DNA of 64,000 bases, from contig CAZYUA010000005.1 of assembly GCA_964650525.1 (NCBI GenBank), positions 1 to 64,000 on the forward strand, written 5' to 3'. This DNA is from UBA1413 sp964650525 (GTDB lineage: Bacteria; Bacteroidota; Bacteroidia; Bacteroidales; Prolixibacteraceae). The position numbers and the translations under genes are program-made. Positions 7,335 to 16,760 of this stretch are shown one piece after another (positions within the stretch are counted from its first letter, which is position 1; every line of letters begins with the position of its first letter). Below the pieces are notes generated by a model, which saw only the letters and a list, made by a program, of their open reading frames with translations, did not search any database and had not been told where the DNA came from.

Positions 7335-8855
7335 ATGAGCAAAAAAAAGAATACGAGCGGGCTTTCCCGCAGGGCTTTTTTAGGGACTACAGCGGCTGCA
7401 GCTGCGGGATTTACCATACTCCCCGGGAATGTAATTGCCGGTATGGGGCATACTGCCCCCAGTGACAAACTGAACATTGCAGGCATCGGAGTCGGAGGCA
7501 TGGGTAATGCCAACCTGAAGAACCTGAAAACGCAGAACATTGTGGCTCTATGTGATGTTGACTGGGGATATTGTAAGCAGAACGAGGTTTTTGACGAGTA
7601 TCCCGGCGCTAAGTGGTACAAGGACTGGCGGAAAATGTTTGAGGAGATGGGCAAGTCGATCGATGCAGTGGTGATAGCCACCGCTGACCACACCCATGCC
7701 ATTACGGCTGCCACCGCCATGACCATGGGCAAGCATGTCTATCTTCAGAAACCACTGACCCATACGGTATATGAATCCAGATTGCTGACCAGGCTTGCAG
7801 ATAAATACAAGGTTGCCACCCAGATGGGGAACCAGGGTTCATCGGGCGAAGGGGTGAACCTCGTTTGCGAATGGCTTGCCAACGGGGAGATCGGCGAGGT
7901 GACCAAAGTGGAAGCTTTCACCGACCGGCCGATTTGGCCGCAAGGTTTGAACCGTCCGGAAAAAGGGGAATGGGTACCCGACGAACTGGATTGGGATTTA
8001 TTCATCGGTCCGGCTCCCATGCGGCCTTATCATTCCCTTTACACCCCCTGGAACTGGCGGGGATGGTGGGATTTTGGCACCGGCGCCCTTGGTGATATGG
8101 CGTGCCACATTCTTCACCCGGTATTTGTAGGCCTCGAACTGGGATATCCCGTAAAAGCCCAGGGAAGTTCCACCCTCCTGCTCAACGATTGCGCACCTAA
8201 CGCTCAGATGGTCCGTATGGTTTTCCCTGCCCGGTCAGCCAATCGGCCATGGAAAGGGATGAAAAAAGGTTCCTTACTGAAAGAAGTGGAAGTTACCTGG
8301 TTCGACGGAGGCCTTCAACCTATGAAACCCGAAGGGTGGCCGGCAGGAAAAGATATGAATGATAACGGCGGGGGTGTGATTTTCCATGGTACCAAAGACA
8401 AACTGATTTGCGGTTGCTACGGCATTAATCCCTGGTTGCTGTCAGGCCGTATTCCTGAAGCACCCAAATTCCGCCGGCGTATCGACAATGCTACCAAGGG
8501 CGGACATGAAATGGATTGGGCTCGCGCATGCAAAGAGAGTCCGGAAAACCGGGTAAAAACAGCTTCCGATTTTTCCGAAGCAGGCCCCTTCAACGAAATG
8601 GTGGTCATGGGCGTCCTGGCTGTCCGCCTTCAGGGACTGAACAAAGAACTGCTCTGGGACGGCCAAAACATGAAGTTCACCAACCTTACCGATGAGGAAA
8701 AGGTCAAAACGGTCGTTAAAGACGGTTTTACCATTCACGATGGTCACCCCTCTTTCAAGAAAGACTGGACAGATCCGGTTTCCGCAAAAGCATACGCTGC
8801 TGAACTGATCAAACATACCTACCGGAAACCCTGGTCGCTGCCTGATATGCCCTGA
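7335..8855 (+). CDS. Tat-exported Gfo/Idh/MocA oxidoreductase
   Basis: A 506-residue NAD(P)-dependent oxidoreductase. It begins at the ATG at 7335, followed by a twin-arginine signal (LSRRAFLGTTAAAAAGFTIL) that should export the folded enzyme with cofactor. The Rossmann motif GIGVGGMGNANL follows, then the family signature VVIATADHTHA and the conserved Lys region HVYLQKPLTHTVYES. The C-terminal domain contains WDFGTGALGDMACHILHP, typical of Bacteroidetes enzymes of this group. The substrate is probably a sugar or sugar derivative and cannot be named. A close paralog lies at 9881-11377 on the opposite strand. Confidence 0.88.
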   Translation: MSKKKNTSGLSRRAFLGTTAAAAAGFTILPGNVIAGMGHTAPSDKLNIAGIGVGGMGNANLKNLKTQNIVALCDVDWGYCKQNEVFDEYPGAKWYKDWRKMFEEMGKSIDAVVIATADHTHAITAATAMTMGKHVYLQKPLTHTVYESRLLTRLADKYKVATQMGNQGSSGEGVNLVCEWLANGEIGEVTKVEAFTDRPIWPQGLNRPEKGEWVPDELDWDLFIGPAPMRPYHSLYTPWNWRGWWDFGTGALGDMACHILHPVFVGLELGYPVKAQGSSTLLLNDCAPNAQMVRMVFPARSANRPWKGMKKGSLLKEVEVTWFDGGLQPMKPEGWPAGKDMNDNGGGVIFHGTKDKLICGCYGINPWLLSGRIPEAPKFRRRIDNATKGGHEMDWARACKESPENRVKTASDFSEAGPFNEMVVMGVLAVRLQGLNKELLWDGQNMKFTNLTDEEKVKTVVKDGFTIHDGHPSFKKDWTDPVSAKAYAAELIKHTYRKPWSLPDMP

Positions 8856-8896
8856 CGAAACCCCTGGTGACCACAGGACCCAACCGCCATACGATG

Positions 8897-8904
8897 TATC
8901 TTTG
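8897..8904 (+). promoter_or_regulatory. -7 element of the small secreted protein gene
   Basis: TATCTTTG is a perfect TAnnTTTG match and lies 25 nt before the ATG at 8930. It supports that start over the in-frame codon at 8867. No clear TTTG is found upstream at the right spacing. Confidence 0.5.
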
Positions 8905-8929
8905 TGGCCCGGACGGTAATAAACATACT

Positions 8930-9814
8930 ATGAGAAAGACACTTTATACCCTGGCTCTGCCAGCCATGATGTTTCTGGCCTTTTCTTCCATGAAAACCGA
9001 CAGCCCGGAGGACCCGCCTGAAAAGAAAAAAAATGCAGAAATCCGTGTGATTACTCTCCGGGACGGTGCGGAAGAGATTACCGATACCCTTACATCCGGC
9101 GAAGAACCCGGGGAATTCCTCCTTCAGGGAAACAAACGGTTCAAATGGGTAACCCGGGAAGAGGAAAGTCAAACCGGAGCTTTCTCCGAAAGAGTTGGGT
9201 TTGAAGGAGACGGAAATGAAAAGATCATCGTTTTGCGACAGGCAGCAGGAAAAGGGCCATTGATTATCAGGGAGTTCGAAGCCGAGGGAGACAGCGGTGA
9301 AAAAGTTGTGGTCCGCGTTGACAAATTCAAACCCGGAAGAGGCTTAGGCCCTTCTGTCACTGAATGGGTAACCTTTGGGGACAGCGTGAAATCGGTAGAG
9401 AGGGTGGTTGAAAGTAGGATTGCAGACGAAGAGGGATACCGGTTTTATCGTGAAAGAAAGGGTTACCCCGTAAGGATGACGACCCTCCGCCGGGAAGCCG
9501 GCAACCGTACCATGCCCGGAAGATGGCTTGAAGCACCTGCCCGCAGCCGGGAACGGAACCTTATCAACCTCGCTGATCCTGGAATTCTCTCCTACAAGAA
9601 GAAAAAACTGAGTGACGGCAGGGAGAAGATTACCATTATCCGCAAAGAGAGGACCGGAGAGGTGAAGACAGCCTATGGCTTTCCTGCCGTAACCAGCAGT
9701 GACACCCTGGCACCAAGGATGAACCCCCGTGTTTTCAGTACCCGGGAAATACGGATGGAGCGTCCGCAAGGAACGGATGGAAAAAAAGGAAAAACGGAAG
9801 CTCAGCAACCCTGA
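8930..9814 (+). CDS. Secreted protein of unknown function
   Basis: A 294-residue protein that I do not recognise. The start at 8930 gives a hydrophobic signal segment (TLYTLALPAMMFLAFSSM). The mature part is strongly charged, rich in Glu, Lys and Arg, with short beta-like stretches such as EKIIVLRQAAG and KVVVRVDKF, and ends in a polar tail (GKKGKTEAQQP). There is no lipobox Cys and no membrane helix after the signal. It sits between two convergent paralogous oxidoreductase genes, which may be coincidental. A periplasmic or surface location is likely. Confidence 0.65.
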   Translation: MRKTLYTLALPAMMFLAFSSMKTDSPEDPPEKKKNAEIRVITLRDGAEEITDTLTSGEEPGEFLLQGNKRFKWVTREEESQTGAFSERVGFEGDGNEKIIVLRQAAGKGPLIIREFEAEGDSGEKVVVRVDKFKPGRGLGPSVTEWVTFGDSVKSVERVVESRIADEEGYRFYRERKGYPVRMTTLRREAGNRTMPGRWLEAPARSRERNLINLADPGILSYKKKKLSDGREKITIIRKERTGEVKTAYGFPAVTSSDTLAPRMNPRVFSTREIRMERPQGTDGKKGKTEAQQP

Positions 9815-9880
9815 CCCGGATGCAGAAATGCGTGCATTCTGAAAGGGCGGTCCGTCATTAGGGCCTTAGTGTCTGGGGAT

Positions 9881-11377
9881 TTAAACCTGTTCCCATCCGC
9901 TTCGGTAATTGTGCCTGATCCATTCTTCGGCCATCTGTGCTGCCGGCAGGGTTGTGAAATCCTTATTGAAACGGGGATCTCCGTTGATAACTTCATATCG
10001 GTTTTTGGTCAGGACTTTGATGCGGTCATCCATCCCGATATTGGTAAACCGCATATTTTTGCCATCCCAAAGGAGCTTTCGTTCGAGGCTTTGCAGTCTT
10101 ACAGCCAGGATGCCCAGGAGGACTGTTTCGGTGAGAAGGCCGGAATAGCTGAAGTTGGAAGAGGCTTCGAGACGGGTTTCGCGGCTCTCTTTGCAGGCGC
10201 GTATCCAATCCTGTTCATGGCCTCCGCTCATGGCGTTGGTGATTCTCCTGATGGTTCTGGGAGGCTGGCTGAAGTCAGTCATCACAGAGGAAGGCAGGAG
10301 CGTGGGGTTCCGGGCATACGCTCCGCACGCGATTTTTCCGCGGGTGCCGTGGAAGAGGCAGCCTCCATCCTGGTCACCCATGGCTTCACCGGGAAGCAGT
10401 TCATCGGGGCGCGGAGGGATTAGCCCTCCGTCGTACCAGTGAAGGGTCAGTTCCGGCATGGCCACCTTGGGGAGGTTATCGCGACGGGGAAATTCATACC
10501 GGATCCATTCGGCCTGAGGAGCCGTTTCGGTATTTACAGGGGTTGAGGAACCCTGCACCGATACCGGGTATTCGAGGTTCAGGGCTATGCAGACAGGATC
10601 CAGGATGTGGCAGGCCATGTCGCCCAGGGCGCCGGTGCCAAAATCCCACCATCCCCGCCAGTTAAAGGGAGTATAGATTTCGTGGTAGGGCCGGTACGGG
10701 GCGGTACCCAGCCATAGGTCCCAGTCGAGGTTTTTGGGAGGACGCTGGCTCCTTTCGGGACGTTCCATTCCCTGGGGCCAGGTGGGACGGTTGGTCCAGG
10801 CATCCACATGGGTTACCTCCCCGATGACTCCCGCCCAGATCCATTCGCAGATCCTTCTGGTTCCTTCGTCAGAGTTCCCCTGATTCCCCATCTGCGTGGC
10901 CACCCGGTACGTCCGGGCTGTTTCTGCCAGCACCCTGCTCTCAAAGACCGAATGGGCCAGGGGCTTCTGCAGATACACATGGTAACCCCTCCGCATAGCC
11001 ATTACGGCCGGCAGGGCATGCGAATGGTCGGGTGTGGCAATCATCACGGCATCAATGTCTTTCTGCTGGTCGAACATCACCCGGTAATCCTTGTAAAGCC
11101 TGGCGCGGCTCCACGCCTTGAAGGAACTACGCCCCGCATAATCCCAGTCCACATCGCACAAGGCCACAATGTTCTCGGTTTCCATGTTTTTGAGGTTGCG
11201 GTATCCCATTCCTCCAACACCAATCCCGGCAATATTGAGTTTTGATCCGGGAGGGGTATGACCCAGTCCGGCAACCACTCGGGCGGGGACTATGGTAAAA
11301 GCCGCTGCCGCTGCCGCTGCAGTGGTAATGAATCCCCTCCTCGTTATACCGCCTGTCTTACGATCATTTTGTTTCAT
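9881..11377 (-). CDS. Tat-exported Gfo/Idh/MocA oxidoreductase, second paralog
   Basis: A 498-residue paralog of the enzyme at 7335-8855. It has a twin-arginine signal (ITRRGFITTAAAAAAAF), the Rossmann motif GIGVGGMGYRNL, the signature VMIATPDHSHA and the Lys motif HVYLQKPLAHSVFES. The conserved WDFGTGALGDMACHIL matches its partner. An in-frame upstream start at 11395 would only add six residues; the ATG at 11377 places the Tat motif at the usual distance. It lies 64 nt downstream of mfd on the same strand and may share its transcript. Only a weak -7-like TATCTTCA is seen in the gap. The substrate is unknown. Confidence 0.88.
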   Translation of the reverse strand: MKQNDRKTGGITRRGFITTAAAAAAAFTIVPARVVAGLGHTPPGSKLNIAGIGVGGMGYRNLKNMETENIVALCDVDWDYAGRSSFKAWSRARLYKDYRVMFDQQKDIDAVMIATPDHSHALPAVMAMRRGYHVYLQKPLAHSVFESRVLAETARTYRVATQMGNQGNSDEGTRRICEWIWAGVIGEVTHVDAWTNRPTWPQGMERPERSQRPPKNLDWDLWLGTAPYRPYHEIYTPFNWRGWWDFGTGALGDMACHILDPVCIALNLEYPVSVQGSSTPVNTETAPQAEWIRYEFPRRDNLPKVAMPELTLHWYDGGLIPPRPDELLPGEAMGDQDGGCLFHGTRGKIACGAYARNPTLLPSSVMTDFSQPPRTIRRITNAMSGGHEQDWIRACKESRETRLEASSNFSYSGLLTETVLLGILAVRLQSLERKLLWDGKNMRFTNIGMDDRIKVLTKNRYEVINGDPRFNKDFTTLPAAQMAEEWIRHNYRSGWEQV

Positions 11378-11441
11378 GACAACTCCATCTTTCAAGGTTC
11401 TCCAAAACCGGGCTGAAGATACACATTATACCCGGGGAAAT

Positions 11442-14400
11442 TCAGATTACCGGTTGATCCTCTATCCCAGACAATAAGGCAATGGCTTCTCCCACGTTGT
11501 GTACCGAAAAGAATGTCAGGGTTAACTTTCCGTTTTCTTTCATCCTGCATTTCCTTTGGTTAGCCTTTACATACGTAAGAATCCGGCCGAATTCATCTGA
11601 CCCGAAATAACCTCCCCTCTGGTCAGACGGGAAATGACAGATCATACATTCATTTTTAAGCACAATTTTCTCAATTCCCTGCCGGGAGGCAAGCCATCGT
11701 AACCGGACCACATCCAGCAATTCAACACTTTCCGGAGGTATCGGTCCGAACCGGTCTTTCAGACCGGCTTCGAATCTGAGCATCTGACCCGGATTCTCCA
11801 GACTGTCAAGCTCCCTGTACAGGAGCATTCGTTCAGCGGTACCCGGAATATAGGTTTCCGGAAAGAGGAGCTCGAGATCGGTATCAATCTGGCAATCGCT
11901 TACTAAAGGGGATTGGGTTTTGCTTCCGGTTTCCGGGGCCTCGTCATGCGGGAGCAGCCCCGGGAATTCTTCGTTTTTCAATTCATGGATGGCTTCATTC
12001 AGGATCCGGTGGTACGTTTCAAAGCCTATATCTGCGATAAAACCGCTTTGCTCGGCTCCCAGCAGGTTCCCGGCACCCCGGATATCCAGATCCTGCATGG
12101 AGAGGTTAAAACCGCTGCCAAGATCGGAAAACTCCTCGACGGCTTTGAGCCTGCGCCGGGCTTCCGGGGTCAGGGTCGACAAAGGTGGAGTAAGCAGATA
12201 ACAGAAGGCTTTTTTATTCGACCGGCCGACCCTCCCTCGCAACTGATGGAGGTCGCCCAGACCGAAATTCTGGGCTTCATTGATAATCATCGTGTTGGCA
12301 TTGGGAATGTCAAGCCCGGACTCGATGATGGTGGTGGCAATCAATACATCATACCGCCCTGAGATGTAATCAAGCATCACCTTTTCCAATGCCGCCCCTT
12401 CCATTTGTCCGTGGCCTACCACCGTTTTAACTCCTGGGACAATACGCCTGATGGTTTCTTCAACCTCGTAAATGGTCTGCACCCGGTTGTGAATAAAAAA
12501 TACCTGCCCGTTGCGCCCCACTTCATACACGATGGCCTCGCTGATCAATTGTTCGTTAAACCCGTGGATCTCCGTAACAATCGGATACCGGTTGGGGGGA
12601 GGTGTCTGGATAATCGACAAATCGCGGGCACCCATCAGGGAGAACTGGAGGGTCCTCGGAATCGGGGTAGCTGTCAGGGTTAGGGTATCCAGATTGACCT
12701 TCAGCTGTTTCAGCTTTTCCTTTACGGTAACCCCGAATTTCTGCTCTTCATCAATGATCAGCAGTCCCAGATCCCTGAATTTCACATCACGGCTGATCAG
12801 CCGGTGGGTGCCGATGAGGATGTCGATCCTGCCTTCTTCTAAGGACTTCAGGGTGTTCCGGACATCGGAGGCGCTACGGAGTCGGCTGACATATCCAACG
12901 TTTGCAGGGAAACCAGCCAGCCTCTCGGAAAAAGTCTGGTAGTGCTGCAGAGCCAGAATGGTTGTCGGCACCAGAACGGCAACCTGCTTGCTGTCGCCGA
13001 CAGCTTTAAAGGCTGCCCGGATCGCCACCTCTGTTTTGCCAAAACCCACATCCCCGCATACCAACCGGTCCATTGGAGTCGGCTTCTCCATATCTTCTTT
13101 TACTGCCTGGGTCGCTTTTTCCTGATCAGGGGTATCCTCATACATAAAAGAGGCCTCCAGTTCTGTTTGCAAGTAGCTGTCGGGTGAAAAGGAAAAACCA
13201 GATTCGCTGCGTCGCCGGGCATAGAGGGCTATCAGTTCCCGGGCTATATCCTTGACCTTAGATTTGGTGCGATTCTTCAGGGTCTGCCAGGCCCCGCTTC
13301 CCAGCTTGTTCAATGCCGGCTCCGTTCCGTCTTTGCCCCTGTACTTCGAAATCCGGTGCAGGGAGTGAATGCTCACCAGCAAGGTATCGTTATCCCGGTA
13401 GACCAGACGAATCGCTTCCTGGATTTTTCCGTTGACCTCTGTCTTAACCAGGCCGGCAAACCTCCCGATGCCATGGTCTACATGAACGACATAATCTCCG
13501 GGATGTAACTTGTTGAGTTCCCTGAGGGTGATCACCTCCCTCTGTGGTTTTACCGTCCGCAGACGAAAACGGTGGTACCGTTCAAAAATCTGGTGGTCAG
13601 TGTAACAACAGATGCGAAGGTCATGGTCGATAAACCCTTCGTAAAGCTCAAAAGGCACCGGCTCGAAAGCCACCTTTTTCCTTATCTCACCGAAGATCTC
13701 CTTTAACCGCCCGATCTGTTTCTCCTGCGCTGACATGAACAACAACCGGTAGCCTTTGTCTAAAAATCCCTCCATATTTTCGCCCAGGAGGTTGAAATTC
13801 TTACTGAATAAAGGCTGTTTGGAAATATGGAAATGCACATCCTCTTCGGAAGGGAAAATGGGTTTCCCCCCTGCTTCCAGGCAATGAACCGCTCTCAGCG
13901 ACTGCTCCAGTTCCAGTCCGCCCAGAAGGATCTCACCAGGGATAGGCCCTCCCGGGCTATTTTCCCGGAGAGTATGTCCGGTAATGGCATCCAGGTAACC
14001 GGATGTCAGCCTTCCATTCACGGAAAGGCATACCGTGCCTGTACCCATAAATTCTACCAGGGATATCCATTTACCGCGAGCATCCTCTCTCCTGATATCA
14101 GGCATCAACGTAATCCTGTCGAATGATGCCGCCGAAAATTGGGTGTCTATTTCAAAACTCCTGATGGATTCCACCTCGTTACCAAAAAAATCAAGGCGGA
14201 AGGGATCCTCATGGGCATACGAGAAAATATCCACAATGCTGCCCCTGACTGAAAACTGTCCCGGTTCCGTGACAAAGTCAACCCGCTCAAAACCAAACTC
14301 ATACAAAAAATCGTTAATGAAATCGATGGAGATTTTTTCACCCCGGGAAATGGTGAGTGTATCGGATAACAATGCATCACGGCCGGGAACTTTTTCAACC

Positions 14401-14783
14401 AGACCCTCAGGGTAGGTCACTACCACCAGTTGGTCTCCGGCCAGGATCCTGTTTAACGTGCCGGTACGTAAAACCAGGTTATCCCTATCGGGTTGACCAA
14501 ATTGGACAGACCGCTTGCAAGAAGAGGGAAAGAAGCAGGTGTCCGGCTCAAGGCCCATGCTGGCCATATCATCATAGAAATACGCTGCATCCTCCTTTTC
14601 CGGAAGGAGAACCAGGATGCTTTTGCGGATCTTGCGGTGAAGAAGGGCCGCCAGAACAGTTAGTGCTGAGCCATAGATTCCCTGCAGGTGCAGCTTTTCA
14701 CCCGGGGGGGCATCCAACTTCCTGACTATTTCATGAAGTCCGCGATGCCCTTCAAACAACTGTAGAAATGTTACTGCTTCCAA
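11442..14783 (-). CDS. mfd: Transcription-repair coupling factor Mfd
   Basis: A large DNA translocase of about 1113 residues that removes stalled RNA polymerase and recruits UvrA. The N-terminal UvrB-like region is followed by the RNA-polymerase-interacting domain (GDYVVHVDHGIGRFAGLV). The helicase core has Walker A GDVGFGKTEVAIRAAF, the DEEQ box LLIIDEEQKFGV, TLTATPIPRTL and the motif VI region QLRGRVGRSNKKA. The TRCF C-terminal domain closes the protein. A GTG at 14816 opens the frame, but a perfect -7 box (14805-14812) begins just after it. Translation therefore more likely starts at the TTG at 14783 (LEAVTFLQLFEG). Confidence 0.95.
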   Translation of the reverse strand: MEAVTFLQLFEGHRGLHEIVRKLDAPPGEKLHLQGIYGSALTVLAALLHRKIRKSILVLLPEKEDAAYFYDDMASMGLEPDTCFFPSSCKRSVQFGQPDRDNLVLRTGTLNRILAGDQLVVVTYPEGLVEKVPGRDALLSDTLTISRGEKISIDFINDFLYEFGFERVDFVTEPGQFSVRGSIVDIFSYAHEDPFRLDFFGNEVESIRSFEIDTQFSAASFDRITLMPDIRREDARGKWISLVEFMGTGTVCLSVNGRLTSGYLDAITGHTLRENSPGGPIPGEILLGGLELEQSLRAVHCLEAGGKPIFPSEEDVHFHISKQPLFSKNFNLLGENMEGFLDKGYRLLFMSAQEKQIGRLKEIFGEIRKKVAFEPVPFELYEGFIDHDLRICCYTDHQIFERYHRFRLRTVKPQREVITLRELNKLHPGDYVVHVDHGIGRFAGLVKTEVNGKIQEAIRLVYRDNDTLLVSIHSLHRISKYRGKDGTEPALNKLGSGAWQTLKNRTKSKVKDIARELIALYARRRSESGFSFSPDSYLQTELEASFMYEDTPDQEKATQAVKEDMEKPTPMDRLVCGDVGFGKTEVAIRAAFKAVGDSKQVAVLVPTTILALQHYQTFSERLAGFPANVGYVSRLRSASDVRNTLKSLEEGRIDILIGTHRLISRDVKFRDLGLLIIDEEQKFGVTVKEKLKQLKVNLDTLTLTATPIPRTLQFSLMGARDLSIIQTPPPNRYPIVTEIHGFNEQLISEAIVYEVGRNGQVFFIHNRVQTIYEVEETIRRIVPGVKTVVGHGQMEGAALEKVMLDYISGRYDVLIATTIIESGLDIPNANTMIINEAQNFGLGDLHQLRGRVGRSNKKAFCYLLTPPLSTLTPEARRRLKAVEEFSDLGSGFNLSMQDLDIRGAGNLLGAEQSGFIADIGFETYHRILNEAIHELKNEEFPGLLPHDEAPETGSKTQSPLVSDCQIDTDLELLFPETYIPGTAERMLLYRELDSLENPGQMLRFEAGLKDRFGPIPPESVELLDVVRLRWLASRQGIEKIVLKNECMICHFPSDQRGGYFGSDEFGRILTYVKANQRKCRMKENGKLTLTFFSVHNVGEAIALLSGIEDQPVI

Positions 14784-14804
14784 AAAATAGCAGCTAATAC
14801 ACGA

Positions 14805-14812
14805 CAAATATA
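14805..14812 (-). promoter_or_regulatory. -7 element of mfd
   Basis: TATATTTG on the minus strand matches TAnnTTTG exactly. It would start transcription near 14800 and gives a short leader to the TTG start at 14783. The -33 region has no clear TTTG. Confidence 0.5.
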
Positions 14813-14931
14813 ACACGGAAAATGGCTCACCAGGCTGCTTTGACCCTCTTTTTTACACAATCCCCCGGAGACCCGCGACAGGGAAAAATGTCCCGGACCG
14901 GAACGGCTGAATAATATTTTCGCCCACACAT

Positions 14932-14939
14932 TAACTTTG
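14932..14939 (+). promoter_or_regulatory. Possible -7 element before the repeat leader
   Basis: TAACTTTG matches TAnnTTTG. A second candidate, TATTTTCG, is at 14915-14922. Either would give the lipoprotein gene at 15215 a leader of more than 250 nt that includes the repeat element at 15044-15150. Confidence 0.4.
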
Positions 14940-15043
14940 GTTTACTTTTTGCATCATACTCTCATCTGTAATCACAAGTAATTCTTTTTAACCGGTGAAG
15001 TGTACTTACCCTGGTAAATTGGCAGCTCGGGCTTTTTTAAAAA

Positions 15044-15150
15044 CCACATGGGTTTTCGATGTGTTTCACAAGATGAAATACCCATGTTTGATCTGTGCAA
15101 CACGTAATGATTAAGCCACATGGGTAAACCATGTGTTTTACATGATAAAC
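15044..15150. repeat. Paired dyad repeat, 72-nt period
   Basis: Two copies of a ~35-nt unit begin with CCACATGGG at 15044 and 15116, exactly 72 nt apart, and share ATGTGTTT 15 nt further on. The second copy is a hairpin with 7-bp arms CACATGG/CCATGTG and a 5-nt loop; the first has 5-bp arms. Between them lies an inverted version (CCCATGT, then ACACG). On the minus strand the two units read as similar peptides 24 residues apart (SCKTHGLPMW and SCETHRKPMW). With no start signal or protein family I favour a structured non-coding element. Confidence 0.55.
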
Positions 15151-15214
15151 CAAAAAAACGTATTGATTTAAACACACGATAAAACGATTGTATCATTTAA
15201 ATGTAAAAAAGAAA

Positions 15215-16039
15215 ATGAAGAAAGGTTGGTATTTGCTTATTGCTGGTCTGATGGCCTCAGGGATGACGGGTTGCCAGAAAGAGGATATGCAGGAAGAAGA
15301 TATTGTCCAGCTTACCGAACAGGAAATCCTGGTCGACGGGATTGCTGCCGATCTGGATGCACTTGTCAGTGAGGCCTTTGAAAGCAGGCTGCCGGGATTG
15401 AAAGCAGCGTCTTCGCGCGAGTATTCTTTCCTGGGAACCTGTCCGCAGGTTACTCTGAACCCGGATGCCAATCCTAAAACCCTGACGCTTGATTTCGGAA
15501 CTGAATGTACCGGCCCCGATGGGAAAGTCCGTTCAGGGAAACTTCTGGTCACAGCTCCCTCCTTTACCTCTTCTTCCATGACATGGGCCGTTTCGATGGA
15601 CCACTTTATGGTTGACGGGAAACAGTTAGGTGGTGATATTTCTAAAACCGTAACCTTTGATTTCAAGATCTTAAAAATAGTGACCCAGACAGTCGAGGAC
15701 CTTACTATCACCTTTACTGAAACAGGAGAGACCCTCTTCCGGAAGGCGGATGTAATCCGCGAATATGGACTGGACTTAGGCGGATTGCTGAATAATAAAA
15801 CCCTCTCTTTCAGCGGAAGTGTCGATTTTACCAATGGTGAAGGGGTTACGGTTTCCAAAACCGTGGGAGTAAGTAAACCCCTTGTTTACAGCCTGGTATG
15901 CCATCAGTTTGTGAAAGGCAGTGTGTCTTACGTTTCTTCCGGCGGCAATAACTGGTCGGTTGATTTCGGCGACGGGGAGTGCGACAATGTAGCCACGCTG
16001 ATCAAAGGGAATCAGACCAAAACACTGAACTTATGGTGA
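15215..16039 (+). CDS. Lipoprotein of unknown function
   Basis: A 274-residue predicted lipoprotein. The ATG at 15215 gives the signal MKKGWYLLIAGLMASGMTGC with a lipobox Cys. The mature protein starts with an acidic linker (QKEDMQEEDIVQ) and continues as a beta-rich domain with many Thr and Ser residues (for example TVTFDFKILKIVTQTVEDL). Four further Cys residues occur (at TCPQVTL, TECTGPDG, LVCHQF and GECDNVA), suggesting disulfides in the periplasm or at the surface. I do not recognise a named family. It stands alone, with a long structured upstream region and a convergent neighbour. Confidence 0.7.
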   Translation: MKKGWYLLIAGLMASGMTGCQKEDMQEEDIVQLTEQEILVDGIAADLDALVSEAFESRLPGLKAASSREYSFLGTCPQVTLNPDANPKTLTLDFGTECTGPDGKVRSGKLLVTAPSFTSSSMTWAVSMDHFMVDGKQLGGDISKTVTFDFKILKIVTQTVEDLTITFTETGETLFRKADVIREYGLDLGGLLNNKTLSFSGSVDFTNGEGVTVSKTVGVSKPLVYSLVCHQFVKGSVSYVSSGGNNWSVDFGDGECDNVATLIKGNQTKTLNLW

Positions 16040-16091
16040 CGGGTAGAACAGGAATCTCTTAATCCTGAGGTTTAAGTCAGTCCCGGAAACC

Positions 16092-16760
16092 TTATTGTTG
16101 TCCCTCTGCCTCCCATTCTTTCAGGTTGAAATTCCTGTTCAGATAGTAATGGATGGTGGTATCGCCGAAACGGGGAAGCAGAATCCCGATAACAATTAAA
16201 TCGGCCAGTAGTTTTTCGGCTTTCCGGTAAGAAACAGACCCCTTTCTGGCAAGGGCTGAAACAGTAATAAATTGATTATTCTCCAGGTAGTCAAGCAAAA
16301 AACGGACCGGCTCCTCCAACTGCAACAAAACGCCGGTTTCGCTTTTTTGTTTTCTCCACACGTCGATCATTACCCTTGAAGCCAGGCGGTTTTCATCCCG
16401 GTAGCGGACATATGCCATCCACTTCCCGTTTTCATCTTTAGCAAAATGAGGTCTGGCCATGCTGGAGGCAACTTTCACTTCAAGAACGGTTTTTCCGTCG
16501 ATAGGGTGTTGCCGGGTGGTGAAAGGAACCGGCGGATTGCAGTAGATCTTAGCCGCCGCCTCTGCCATGTAGTACTCTTCGTCAGACGTGACCCCCACGA
16601 TGTGGCCATTGTCCTTCACACCAATCAGGAGACTGCCTCCATCTGTGTTGGCAAAGGCAACCAACGACCTGGCTATCTTCCTGGAATCATTGATGCAGAA
16701 TTTAAAATCCTGTTTCTGGTGTTCTCCCTCGGCGATTCGTTGCAGCAACCTGTTGTTCAT
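16092..16760 (-). CDS. AlbA/Schlafen-type ATP-binding domain protein
   Basis: A 222-residue protein of the AlbA_2 (Schlafen AlbA) group. The N-terminal half carries the family pattern EGEHQKQDFKF, then KIARSLVAFANTDGGSLLIG and VKDNGHIVGV. A conserved middle (YVRYRDENRLAS) is followed by a C-terminal winged-helix-like region (NNQFITVSALARKGSVSYRKA). Such proteins are often annotated as ATP-binding transcriptional regulators; the true role is not settled. The start at 16760 is chosen because homologous sequence begins there; the open frame upstream to 16847 looks like leader. It is 121 nt downstream of the GNAT gene on the same strand. Confidence 0.75.
   Translation of the reverse strand: MNNRLLQRIAEGEHQKQDFKFCINDSRKIARSLVAFANTDGGSLLIGVKDNGHIVGVTSDEEYYMAEAAAKIYCNPPVPFTTRQHPIDGKTVLEVKVASSMARPHFAKDENGKWMAYVRYRDENRLASRVMIDVWRKQKSETGVLLQLEEPVRFLLDYLENNQFITVSALARKGSVSYRKAEKLLADLIVIGILLPRFGDTTIHYYLNRNFNLKEWEAEGQQ

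Noticed and set aside
14972..15196. Minus-strand 74-residue frame with two similar 24-residue units (SCKTHGLPMW and SCETHRKPMW)
   Set aside because: No start signal or family, and the similarity follows from the paired DNA dyads; treated as a structured non-coding repeat.
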